In this document: positions 40,829 to 48,432 of the stretch, piece by piece
Numbering within the stretch: the stretch's first letter is position 1
How the letters are laid out: every line of letters begins with the position of its first letter
Assembly: GCA_014874295.1 (NCBI GenBank)
Contig: JACWAL010000008.1
Span: 1-54,407 of the forward strand
Source of the DNA: Microcaldota archaeon
Lineage (GTDB): Archaea; Micrarchaeota; Micrarchaeia; Micrarchaeales; Micrarchaeaceae
Direction: 5' to 3'
Length of the DNA: 54,407 bases
Notes under the pieces: model-generated
What the model saw: only the letters and a program-made list of their open reading frames with translations
The model's database searches: none
What the model was told of the DNA's origin: nothing
Made by a program: the position numbers and the translations under genes

Positions 40829-41290
40829 ATGGCCGAGTCGGAGACGATAGAGAAGTTCCTAAGCATGAACCCGCAGACGGATTACGAGGAGAAGATGAAG
40901 AAAGTCAGGATGCTCAAGAGGCAGAAGGAGAGGCTCGAGTTCAGGATATCCACGGAGGCCTCTTCCCTTTCGGACGAGAAGGCGCTGATAAGGAAGATAA
41001 GGGAGATCAGCACCGAGATAGACGAGTATATGAAGACTGTGCGCTTGGTAAGGAAGCGCGACTTCGTCAAGAAAGACATAGAGGAATTCACCGCCAAGGT
41101 GAACGAGCTGAACAACGGCATAGCAGAGCTGGACAAGCAGCTCGACATCCTCTATGACTCGCTCAGGAAACTGCTCAAGGTGGGGAGGTCCTCTGCGGAG
41201 CACAGGAAGAGGCCAGAGAGAAAGCAGCAACCACAGCCGATGCCAGAGGTCAATCTCGAGGATATCGCCATAATAAAGAAGAGGAAGTGA
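40829..41290 (+). CDS. Archaeal coiled-coil protein, COG1340-like
   Basis: 153 aa from the first ATG, probably longer at the N-terminus (see the stretch just upstream). Almost entirely helical and charged. The stretch RLEFRISTEASSLSDEKALI near residue 35, then IREISTEIDEYMKTV, matches the conserved core of the COG1340 coiled-coil family of archaea, of unknown role. The C-terminus is basic with Gln and Pro (RPERKQQPQPMPEV) and ends IAIIKKRK. It may be a structural or ribosome-linked protein. It precedes the beta-CASP RNase by about 140 bases. Confidence 0.65.
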   Translation: MAESETIEKFLSMNPQTDYEEKMKKVRMLKRQKERLEFRISTEASSLSDEKALIRKIREISTEIDEYMKTVRLVRKRDFVKKDIEEFTAKVNELNNGIAELDKQLDILYDSLRKLLKVGRSSAEHRKRPERKQQPQPMPEVNLEDIAIIKKRK

Positions 41291-41431
41291 GAGATCAGGG
41301 CCGCAAGGCCGCGATTGGGAAGGGACAGAAGGGTAGGAGGAGGTATACGCAAAAGCGGAGAAACCGTAAAAAGGTATCAATCCCCACACAGATTCGAAAG
41401 AAAACAAAGTGAATACACAGAAGTGAATGGA

Positions 41432-42742
41432 ATGGAAATCTCATTTTTTGGAGCAGCCGGAGAGGTAGGAAGGAGCTGCATAATGATAAGCACGAATAAG
41501 ACGAGGGTGTTGCTCGACGCCGGGGTGAAGTTTGGAAAGCACGAGGAATACCCACAGGTAGAAGACAACGTTGCGAAGAAGGTCGATGGGATAGTGCTGA
41601 GCCACGCCCACCTGGACCACAGTGGGTACTTGCCACACATATACTCCACAGGCTATGGCGGCGATGTCTACGCCACGAAGCCCACACTCGAGCTGACGAC
41701 GGTGCTGATAAGCGATTACATGCACTTGTCTGCGCCTCAGAACGTGACTAAGAACGGGCTGAAGTCGTTCATGGCGCACTACAAGGCCAAGGAATACCAG
41801 AGCGAGTTCAGCATAGGGGACATGCGCTTCAGGCTCATACCCGCGGGGCACATCCTCGGCAGTGCGATGGTGCACATCACCGACGGGAGGACCAGCCTGC
41901 TCTACACGGGTGATACGAACGTCGCCAAGACCAAGCTCTTCGACGGGGCGGACCTCAAGAACATAAACGCTGACACGCTGATAACAGAGAGCACGTACGG
42001 CCTAGCGACGGACGTCTTCCAGAAGGAGAAGGACGCCGCAAAGCTGATGATAGCGAGCATAAAGGACACGCTTAGGCAGGGCGGCAAGGTCGTAGTGCCG
42101 AGCTTCGCGGTTGGCAGGGCGCAGGAGGTGCTGCTCCTTTTCGACGACTACCTGAACTCCGGCATACTGCCGAAGGTGCCGATCTACATAGACGGCATGA
42201 TAAACAAGGCGATGAGGATACACAGGCACAACGTCATATATTGCCGTAAGGAGCTGCAGAGTAAGATACTGATGAGCGACTACGATCCATTCAAGAACAA
42301 GAACTTCATAGCGGTGGAGAGCAAGGCACAGCGCGCCAAGATAACTAACAGCGATGAGGCCAGCATAATAGTCACGACTAGCGGTATGCTGAGCGGAGGC
42401 CCGGTGTTCTACTACCTGCCTAGGCTGGCCGGCAATCCCGTGAACAAGATGATAATGGTCGGGTACCAGGCTGAGGGCACACTTGGTAGGGATATACAGG
42501 AGGGCGCGAGGAAGATCGAGATAGATCACAGGCCCGTGGAGCTGAAGATGAAAGTCGAGACTTACCACCTGTCGGCGCACGCCGACCGTCCGGGTCTTGA
42601 AAGCATAATCAGCAAAGTCAACGGCCTGGAGAACGTATTCATAGTGCACGGTGAGAAGAGCAAGTCCGAGTCGCTCAAGGAGTACGCGGCAAAACGGTTC
42701 AACGCGAACGTGCCCGCAATAAAGAGCGCGTACACAGTCTGA
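41432..42742 (+). CDS. Beta-CASP ribonuclease, aCPSF2-like
   Basis: 436 aa. The metallo-beta-lactamase core has SHAHLDHSG near residue 57, then GHILGSAM near 139 and YTGDTN. The beta-CASP part carries ITESTYG near 180, FAVGRAQEVL near 230 and VTTSGMLSGGP, and HLSAHADRPG near 380 closes the site. There are no KH domains at the front, so it fits the shorter archaeal CPSF2 group and not aCPSF1; RNase J-like 5-prime exonuclease activity is possible. ATG 41432 is used because the upstream 39 residues of the open frame do not resemble the family. Confidence 0.9.
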   Translation: MEISFFGAAGEVGRSCIMISTNKTRVLLDAGVKFGKHEEYPQVEDNVAKKVDGIVLSHAHLDHSGYLPHIYSTGYGGDVYATKPTLELTTVLISDYMHLSAPQNVTKNGLKSFMAHYKAKEYQSEFSIGDMRFRLIPAGHILGSAMVHITDGRTSLLYTGDTNVAKTKLFDGADLKNINADTLITESTYGLATDVFQKEKDAAKLMIASIKDTLRQGGKVVVPSFAVGRAQEVLLLFDDYLNSGILPKVPIYIDGMINKAMRIHRHNVIYCRKELQSKILMSDYDPFKNKNFIAVESKAQRAKITNSDEASIIVTTSGMLSGGPVFYYLPRLAGNPVNKMIMVGYQAEGTLGRDIQEGARKIEIDHRPVELKMKVETYHLSAHADRPGLESIISKVNGLENVFIVHGEKSKSESLKEYAAKRFNANVPAIKSAYTV

Positions 42743-42764
42743 TCTTCGACTTTTGGGTGATGCA

Positions 42765-43328
42765 ATGAAAATGGCAGAGGTACAGAAGAGGCTTTCTGAA
42801 GGCAATTCGAAATTCGCGGAGTCGAACACGGACTACAAGTCACTGGTTCCAAGCCAGCACCCCAATGTGGCAGTAATTGCGTGCTCCGATTCAAGGGTCG
42901 ATCCGATCATAACCATGAGCGCAAGGCTCGGAGAGATATTCGTCCCAGGCAGGCCGATAGGAGAGGCCATCGACGACACTACGGTCGCTGGAGTCGAATA
43001 CTTCGTCGCGCACCTCGGAGGGGAGAGCGTGATAGTGGCTGGTCACACGGGATGCGGCGCGCTCACCGCGGCGCTTAACCTGCTCAACGGCAAGCCCCCG
43101 GAGGAGGCGGCCCTGTTCAGGGTGGTGAAGGGCCTTTCATTGAACATCTCCCCGAAGGACGACCTGGAGACTGCGGCATGGACCAATGCCAGGGCGCAGG
43201 CGAAGGAGCTGCTCCGCAGGAGCGAATGCGTATCAGGTGCTGTCAGGCAAGGCAGACTGGACCTCGGAGTCATGGTCTACAATCTGTCGACGGGAAGGAT
43301 ATCCGACATAGAGCTCATAAAGCCGTGA
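42765..43328 (+). CDS. Beta-class carbonic anhydrase
   Basis: 187 aa. Zinc ligands are seen in ACSDSRVDP near residue 39 (Cys, with catalytic Asp) and AGHTGCGA near 93 (His and Cys). MSARLGEIFVPGRPIGEAI lies between, as in the family. It interconverts carbon dioxide and bicarbonate. The protein is compact, like cab-type archaeal enzymes, with a short C-terminal part. ATG 42765 has GGTGA seven bases upstream; the TTG at 42753 is less likely. It begins 22 bases after the RNase gene and may be co-transcribed with it. Confidence 0.9.
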   Translation: MKMAEVQKRLSEGNSKFAESNTDYKSLVPSQHPNVAVIACSDSRVDPIITMSARLGEIFVPGRPIGEAIDDTTVAGVEYFVAHLGGESVIVAGHTGCGALTAALNLLNGKPPEEAALFRVVKGLSLNISPKDDLETAAWTNARAQAKELLRRSECVSGAVRQGRLDLGVMVYNLSTGRISDIELIKP

Positions 43329-43418
43329 CCACGCGTTGGCGCGTACCCGTACGCAACAGTTAAGAATCTATGCTAAGCAATCTATCCGATACTTAATGGG
43401 CGGTAGGCAGGAGATTCC

Positions 43419-43823
43419 ATGAAGCCGGAGAAGAAGAAAAAGATAGAGAGGGAGCTGGAGCAGATAAAGCGTATGCAATCGATAAGCGACATAATAGACA
43501 GGAGCAGCTCCGAGAACACCCTCCTTTACACGTCCTCGAGGGAGAACGAGTCCCTCGGCGACAATGCCATAGACAAGATGCTCAACAAGATGGCGAGCAG
43601 GGAGAATGAGCACGAGATACGCGTAGTCGAGGATCTGTCGAAGGGTCCGGCGCGCTCAGAGCCGCACCGCACCGCTCGTACGGCATCCAGGCCGAAGCAG
43701 CGCCACCACGCCGTAGCCAAACGCCACCGCGCCGGTGCTTCGCACAAGCACAGCACCCATTTGGTGCATCGCGCCAAGGCGAAGGCGCACGTACGCGCCT
43801 CCAGCGCAAAGAAGAGAAGGTGA
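43419..43823 (+). CDS. Unknown protein with basic, His/Ala/Arg-rich C-terminal tail
   Basis: 134 aa, no family recognised. The first 80 residues are acidic/basic alternating helix (MKPEKKKKIERELEQIKRMQ, then DIIDRSSSENTLLYTSS). From about residue 82 the sequence becomes a tail of Lys, Arg, His, Ala and Ser (RTASRPKQRHHAVAKRHRAG), like histone H1-type or RNA-binding tails. The start ATG has only a weak GGCAGGAG site. The following DHH gene begins five bases after its stop behind GGTGA, so they are co-expressed. A nucleic-acid-binding partner of the DHH enzyme is a reasonable but unproven guess. Confidence 0.55.
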   Translation: MKPEKKKKIERELEQIKRMQSISDIIDRSSSENTLLYTSSRENESLGDNAIDKMLNKMASRENEHEIRVVEDLSKGPARSEPHRTARTASRPKQRHHAVAKRHRAGASHKHSTHLVHRAKAKAHVRASSAKKRR

Positions 43824-43827
43824 ACTC

Positions 43828-44820
43828 GTGAAGCTCGCCGAGCTGGCGAACGGCACGGAGTCGATATTCTGCATGACGCACGCGGATTTCGACGGTATAT
43901 CGAGCGCCGCTCTGCTCATGCGCTATATGCGCATGGGGCCGGACCACGTGGTCTTCGGCTACCCGCAGGTCCAAGACCTGAAACCTGCAATGGAAAGCCT
44001 GCTCTCAATGCATCCAAAAAATTCGCTTGTCATATTCACCGATGTCTCTGTAAACGACGATGCGGTGCAATATATAATATCATCACTCGCTTCGCTGAGG
44101 CGTTCAGGGAACAGGATAGCGTGGATAGATCACCATCCGTGGAGCGAGAAGGCAGTGTCCGCCATGAAGAGGGCATGCGACCTGCTCGTTTGTGGGGAGG
44201 GGAACACGTGCGCCGCCGAACGCGTCATAGAAGAGTTGGGCACAGATGATGACTATGCAATGAAGGTGAAAGCCCTGGCGCACATAACTGATTTCAACCT
44301 CACGCCGCCAAAAGGGCAGGAAGATTTGATACTCGACATGGTGCGTGCCATAACGCTCTTCAAGGGCAGGGAAGGTAAGGATGCGCCCCTCAGGAAGATC
44401 GCCGAATTGGTCTCACGGGACGATATGCGCAACGGGTTCATAGTCGACGCCGCGAGGGAATACGTCAAGGCATCGGAGCTCGAGATATCCAAGCTCAGGC
44501 ACGATTGCGCTTCTTACGAGGTCAACGGTTATAAGATAGGGATAGGCTACGCTCGTGACATACAGAGCACGCAGGCCTGCGCCATCATAGAGGAGCAGCT
44601 CAATACTGAAATAGAGGTGTTCATAAACCTGAACGGATATATACTCAATATGCGCAGCCGCAAGGGGATAGACTGCTCCGCCCTCGCGAGTACCCTCGGG
44701 GGAGGCGGGCACCCGCAGGCCGCAGCCGCAAAGCTCGGAATCAAGAGCGACTCTGAGGTAGGCGAAGGCATATCCAGGATACTGAAGGCTGCCGAGGCGG
44801 TCTTACCAAGGCGCGCCTGA
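43828..44820 (+). CDS. DHH/DHHA1 phosphoesterase, RecJ/NrnA-like
   Basis: 330 aa. The DHH domain has THADFDGISSAALL near residue 15 (metal-binding Asp residues), DVSVNDD near 78 and IDHHPW near 101, the DHH motif itself. The DHHA1 domain ends in LGGGGHPQAAAAKLG near 291, the substrate-binding GGGH. The size suits the archaeal RecJ-like/NrnA group acting on short single-stranded nucleic acid or oligonucleotides. The start is GTG 43828 preceded by AAGGTGA five bases away; a much longer open frame upstream overlaps the previous gene and is not used. Confidence 0.87.
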   Translation: MKLAELANGTESIFCMTHADFDGISSAALLMRYMRMGPDHVVFGYPQVQDLKPAMESLLSMHPKNSLVIFTDVSVNDDAVQYIISSLASLRRSGNRIAWIDHHPWSEKAVSAMKRACDLLVCGEGNTCAAERVIEELGTDDDYAMKVKALAHITDFNLTPPKGQEDLILDMVRAITLFKGREGKDAPLRKIAELVSRDDMRNGFIVDAAREYVKASELEISKLRHDCASYEVNGYKIGIGYARDIQSTQACAIIEEQLNTEIEVFINLNGYILNMRSRKGIDCSALASTLGGGGHPQAAAAKLGIKSDSEVGEGISRILKAAEAVLPRRA

Positions 44821-44865
44821 CCCCAACATAGCTTTTAATCTTGACTGCGAATGCGCTCTGATTGG

Positions 44866-45192
44866 ATGGCAACGCTCGATGATTTCTCGAAGATAGACCT
44901 GCGCGTGGCTAAAATAGTGGGCGCGGAGGACCTGCCGACCCGCAAGCCGATGTACAGGCTGGACCTCGACCTCGGCGAACTTGGTAAGCGTAGCATAGTC
45001 GCCGCGATAAAGCCCTATTACGCGAAGGAAGAGTTGCTCGGCAGGAGCATAATCGTGATAGCGAACCTCGATCCAAAGAAGATCGGCGACTTCGTATCGG
45101 AGGGCATGCTGCTCGCCGCAGAGGACAGCGCCGGCAACGTGGTGCTGCTTGGATTGGAAAGGCCTCTGCCGCCGGGATCGAGGATACACTAA
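44866..45192 (+). CDS. tRNA-binding domain protein (MetRS-beta/Trbp111/CsaA-like)
   Basis: 108 aa OB-fold protein. The signature of the EMAP/Trbp111 fold is LDDFSKIDLRVAKIVGAEDL, then KPMYRLDLDLGELGKRSIVA and ANLDPKKIGDFVSEGMLLAA. In archaea such proteins bind tRNA and serve as the C-terminal partner of MetRS or as CsaA-type chaperones. ATG 44866 is preferred; an ATG five codons earlier is in frame. A TATA-like CTTTTAATC lies about 25-33 bases upstream. Confidence 0.88.
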   Translation: MATLDDFSKIDLRVAKIVGAEDLPTRKPMYRLDLDLGELGKRSIVAAIKPYYAKEELLGRSIIVIANLDPKKIGDFVSEGMLLAAEDSAGNVVLLGLERPLPPGSRIH

Positions 45193-45229
45193 GCTGCAGC
45201 GCTTGTAATCCTTTACCCCAATAAAGTGG

Positions 45230-45239
45230 AAACTTTTAA
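45230..45239 (+). promoter_or_regulatory. TATA-like box of the superoxide dismutase gene
   Basis: ACTTTTAAAG is the box, about 33-42 bases before the ATG at 45272; AAGGTGGT gives a ribosome site six bases from that ATG. Confidence 0.5.
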
Positions 45240-45271
45240 AGCCGGGAACTTCCATTCACAAAGGTGGTAAA

Positions 45272-45880
45272 ATGTTCGAATTGCCTGAACTGCCGTACGC
45301 GTACGACGCACTTGAGCCATTCATAAGCAAGCAGATACAGGAGTTGCACCACGACAGGCACCACAAGGCGTACACTGACAACCTGAACAAGGCCCTGTCG
45401 AAGTACTCAGAGTGGGAGAGCAAGAGCATAGAGGAGATAATAAAGGGCCACGCCAAGGCGCCCGAGGATGTCAGGACAGCGCTCAGGAACCATGGAGGAG
45501 GCTTCTACAACCACTCGTTGTTCTGGAAGATGATGTCGCCCAAGAAGGAGCAGAGGCCCGAAGGTAGCCTGATGGACGCTATAAACGCCCAGTTCGGTAG
45601 CTACGATTCTTTTGTGAGCTCATTTAGTGATGCCGCGGGCAAGCTGTTCGGTTCGGGATGGGAGTGGCTGGTGTTCGACGACGGCAAGTTGGCGCTGGTG
45701 GGCACTGCGAACCAAGATTCGCCGCTAACGCAGGGCAAGGTGCCTCTCCTCGGTCTCGACGTCTGGGAGCACGCTTATTACCCACAGTACTACAACAAGC
45801 GCCCCGACTACATAAGCGCGTGGTGGCATGTCGTCAACTGGGAGGACGTGCAGGAGAGGTTCGACGAAGCAAGGAAGTGA
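45272..45880 (+). CDS. sod: Superoxide dismutase, Fe/Mn type
   Basis: 202 aa. Metal ligands are in place: His in QELHHDRHHKAY near residue 27, His in FYNHSLFWKMM near 75, and Asp and His in LDVWEHAYYPQYYNKRPDYI near 160. WEWLVFDDGKLALVGTANQ precedes the ligands. It is a cytosolic enzyme that removes superoxide, which suggests exposure to oxygen. Whether it uses iron or manganese cannot be decided from sequence alone. It stands as a single gene with its own TATA box and ribosome site. Confidence 0.95.
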   Translation: MFELPELPYAYDALEPFISKQIQELHHDRHHKAYTDNLNKALSKYSEWESKSIEEIIKGHAKAPEDVRTALRNHGGGFYNHSLFWKMMSPKKEQRPEGSLMDAINAQFGSYDSFVSSFSDAAGKLFGSGWEWLVFDDGKLALVGTANQDSPLTQGKVPLLGLDVWEHAYYPQYYNKRPDYISAWWHVVNWEDVQERFDEARK

Positions 45881-45947
45881 TTCTATGGTAACCAGCGCAG
45901 TTGCCACCGTAATTATAAACCTTACCGCATAATCATCTGCTGATAGC

Positions 45948-46292
45948 ATGATGCCGAATATCGATCCCAGGATGCTCAAGAACATGATGGCGAAGATGGG
46001 AATAAAGTCCACAGAGATAGACGCCGTCAGCGTCGTCATCCACTGCGCCGACAGGGATATAGTAGTCGATGGTCCGCAAGTCACGCAGATAGAGATGAAC
46101 GGCTCGGTTAGCTTCCAAGTCGCGGGCAACGCAACCGAGAGAGCCAAGCAGCCCGACCAACCTATCGAGATAAGCGACGAGGATGTCAAGCTGGTTGTGG
46201 AGAAGACGGGCGCGAGTGAGGAGGCCGCCAGGAAGGCAATAGGCGACGCGAAGGGCGACATCGCGGCCGCGATAATGGATCTTACCGGTTAG
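45948..46292 (+). CDS. nac: Nascent polypeptide-associated complex protein (aNAC)
   Basis: 114 aa. The NAC domain lies at about 5-70 (DPRMLKNMMAKMGIKSTEID, then VTQIEMNGSVSFQVAGNATE). The UBA domain at about 75-114 has ISDEDVKLVVEKTGASEEAA and AAAIMDLTG. Archaeal NAC forms homodimers at the ribosome exit. Two ATGs at the start (45948, 45951) are equivalent. Its stop overlaps the end of the convergent DUF424 gene by four bases. Confidence 0.94.
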   Translation: MMPNIDPRMLKNMMAKMGIKSTEIDAVSVVIHCADRDIVVDGPQVTQIEMNGSVSFQVAGNATERAKQPDQPIEISDEDVKLVVEKTGASEEAARKAIGDAKGDIAAAIMDLTG

Positions 46293-46597
46293 TCATCTAT
46301 CCTGTACGCATGGGCGTACCTTACGCCGGAAGCGACCTTCACGTTCTCCCTCTTTATTATCGAGTGCTTTATTGCCACGCTTACTGCCTCATCTCCTATT
46401 ATATTGGCTGAGTGCAGCTTATCTGGAATCAGAGCCTGCACTTCCTTGGCGCTGATTAAGGACCCTTTGTAGAACTCAGAGTAGTCGCGTATGTTGATGT
46501 ACACATCACCATCCTCTATGACCCTCCCTATCAGCTCTTCGTCGCACATCGCAAGGAGGATGCCGTTCTCGCTGTCGTGCAGCTTGACGTATATCAT
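46289..46597 (-). CDS. DUF424 family protein
   Basis: 102 aa. The family pattern is recognisable: LLAMCDEELIGRVIEDGDVY near residue 14 and FYKGSLIS near 45, with ANIIGDEAVSVAIKHSII near 67, and the usual length of about 100. DUF424 is a conserved archaeal family without a settled role that I can name. The start is directly after the stop of the glycosyltransferase upstream of it on the same strand, so the two are translationally coupled. Confidence 0.8.
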   Translation of the reverse strand: MIYVKLHDSENGILLAMCDEELIGRVIEDGDVYINIRDYSEFYKGSLISAKEVQALIPDKLHSANIIGDEAVSVAIKHSIIKRENVKVASGVRYAHAYRIDD

Positions 46598-48145
46598 CTA
46601 ACCATACCTATAGAAGAAAACAGTGGCAAGCATGTAGAGCGCTGCGTACCAGAGAAGCCACACGCTGCCTATGAAGTTGTTCTCGAGCAGCGCGACCGCG
46701 CAGAGCACGATCAGCGTGACGGACAGTGCCACCTCTATCTTGGTGTTCGCTATCGCGAAGAGCAGGTTGCCCCTCTTCGCGCTCCTTTGGCGCTTCCATA
46801 CTGTCTTGGGATCGGTGTGCATCAGCGCCGCGAGCGCTGCCTTTGTCCTTACTATGACAAGCGCGAAGTTCAGCAGCAGTATCATTATGCCCTTCTTGAC
46901 CGATTTGAAGTATATCTTGGTGAGCACGACAGGCACTATCAGCGACAGCACGAAGGCCATGCTGCCGAGAACCTCTAGGTCTACCCCTATATAAGTCCCC
47001 TGCAGGAACTGTTGCAGCGTCAGCGTCGTGAACGGGACCGTGGAGAACACTATGAGCACGGAGACGAGGGTGAACAGCAGCAGCACAACAGAGATATAAT
47101 TGAGTCCGAAGCCGTGCGTGACGTAGTCGACGTTCGACAATGGGGACAGATTCTTCGGCTTCCTGTACTCATAGTAATACTGCAGGAACTGCGTGTCTCC
47201 ATAATTGTAGCGCCACTGCTGCCTGACCAGCTGCGTGAACGACGTGAGCGGTTTTCCTACCGCATAGACCTTCGGTATGTACAGATTCCTATACCCCTTC
47301 ATGCGGGATTCGAAGCTGAAGAACGTGTCCTCTATTATGTACTCCGGCAGCCCCCCAAGTTCATCGAGCACCTTCCTGCTTATTATGCCGCACGAGCCCG
47401 CGAATATGGCGGTGTTGTTGAGTGCCCGCGCCTGCTGTATGAATTTGAAGAAGAAGGCGTCGAACAGCGATACTGAGTCGGAGAACAGGCTCTTGCCCTG
47501 CCTGTAGCTCTTCTCTGTCTGTATGTATGCCAGGTTCGGGTCAGAGAAGTAAGGCACTAGGTCCGTCAGGAAATTCGTGTTTGTAACGTATTCGTCGTAG
47601 TCGAAGATCGCTATGTAATCCTCGTTTGAATGCCTCAATACGTTGTTTATGTTGCCCGCCTTGAAGCCCCTCCTACCCTCACGCGTAACGTGCTTTATGC
47701 CATGCGCCTTGCAGAACCTGGATAGCTCAGTGAGTGTCGCCTTGTCGGTAGAGTCATCTCCCAGGTAGTACCTCACCTTGCCGCGGTCGTACTTCAGCTC
47801 CTTCAACCTGAGCAGGTTCCTCTCGACCACCTTGACATCCTCGTTGTATACCGGCATGATCACCGCGACGGTTGGCATTACCTTCATCGGCTTCAGCTGG
47901 TTCTGTATCCTCTTGATGTATGCCTCGTAGAAGTACGATCTGTAGTACGAAATCGCCGTGAATATATTGAACAGCCCCGACACTACCGCCAGGGATGTGA
48001 AGGCTATCGCAAGCGCGTACATGTACAGGCTGTTGGCTATATAAATAAGGTAAAACGAGAACAGGATTCCTGCTATCGCCATTACTATGAATGTGGCGCT
48101 GGTCACGATCCTTGCGCTGAGCACCCTGTCGTTATACTGCTTCAT
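46598..48145 (-). CDS. Membrane-bound family 2 glycosyltransferase, cellulose-synthase-like
   Basis: 515 aa. Two N-terminal membrane helices (about 12-33 and 38-60) precede the GT2 domain: VAVIMPVYNEDVKVVERNLL near 92, YLGDDSTDKATL near 127, FDYDEYVTNTNF near 178 (metal-binding acid pair) and TFFSFESRMKGY near 270 with the general base. QLVRQQWRYNYG near 310 is the QxxRW element of processive synthases. Four or five membrane helices follow. It probably makes and exports a beta-linked polysaccharide or surface glycan. There is no PilZ domain. The promoter region before 48145 holds AT-rich sequence shared with the divergent tRNA-Ser. Confidence 0.88.
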   Translation of the reverse strand: MKQYNDRVLSARIVTSATFIVMAIAGILFSFYLIYIANSLYMYALAIAFTSLAVVSGLFNIFTAISYYRSYFYEAYIKRIQNQLKPMKVMPTVAVIMPVYNEDVKVVERNLLRLKELKYDRGKVRYYLGDDSTDKATLTELSRFCKAHGIKHVTREGRRGFKAGNINNVLRHSNEDYIAIFDYDEYVTNTNFLTDLVPYFSDPNLAYIQTEKSYRQGKSLFSDSVSLFDAFFFKFIQQARALNNTAIFAGSCGIISRKVLDELGGLPEYIIEDTFFSFESRMKGYRNLYIPKVYAVGKPLTSFTQLVRQQWRYNYGDTQFLQYYYEYRKPKNLSPLSNVDYVTHGFGLNYISVVLLLFTLVSVLIVFSTVPFTTLTLQQFLQGTYIGVDLEVLGSMAFVLSLIVPVVLTKIYFKSVKKGIMILLLNFALVIVRTKAALAALMHTDPKTVWKRQRSAKRGNLLFAIANTKIEVALSVTLIVLCAVALLENNFIGSVWLLWYAALYMLATVFFYRYG

Positions 48146-48203
48146 CTGTTACCACTCACGAATGCCATGCCTGATAAAGTGCAGGTAAGTCTCATAGAAA
48201 GTA

Positions 48204-48213
48204 TATAAATGTA
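48204..48213 (+). promoter_or_regulatory. TATA-like box ahead of tRNA-Ser
   Basis: TATAAATGTA with ATAGAAAGTATA before it lies about 50 bases upstream of the tRNA. The transcript would begin near 48230, just at the hairpin described next. Confidence 0.5.
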
Positions 48214-48231
48214 AACGTCTATATCATGAAT

Positions 48232-48252
48232 GCACGCCCGTTTACGGCGTGC
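48232..48252 (+). other. Perfect hairpin in the tRNA-Ser 5-prime leader
   Basis: GCACGCC-CGTTTAC-GGCGTGC is a seven-base-pair stem with a seven-base loop ending seven bases before the tRNA. It would form in the leader removed by RNase P, or in the DNA at the promoter. No known motif is matched. Confidence 0.55.
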
Positions 48253-48259
48253 GGATCAT

Positions 48260-48381
48260 GCCAGGGTGGCAGAATCTGGTAACGCGCTGGTCTCGAGTTG
48301 CTGTAACTCAAGAGCTGATTAGTGATGCAGAAGAAAACCAGTGCCCTTCGGGGCTTTAGGGTTCGAATCCCTACCCTGGCG
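48260..48381 (+). tRNA. tRNA-Ser (anticodon CGA) with a 38-nt intron
   Basis: Class II tRNA. The acceptor GCCAGGG/CCCTGGC pairs fully with G73, the serine discriminator. The anticodon stem is CTGGT/ACCAG and the loop CTCGAG-A reads CGA (codon UCG). The intron after position 37 runs 48298-48335. The variable arm GCCC-TTCG-GGGC and T arm TAGGG-TTCGAAT-CCCTA are standard, and the D loop has GG. No CCA is encoded. The intron can form a hairpin GAGTT-GCTGT-AACTC with its upstream exon base; splicing needs the tRNA endonuclease, and ligation RtcB with archease. Confidence 0.9.
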
Positions 48382-48432
48382 CTCATGCTTGCGCGGCTCC
48401 GCGCCGCATGCTAGTTAGAAAGGGGCTGATGA

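Noticed and set aside
43735-43827. DHH protein start 31 codons upstream
   Set aside because: The extension lies inside the preceding gene in another frame; GTG 43828 with GGTGA fits the domain start.
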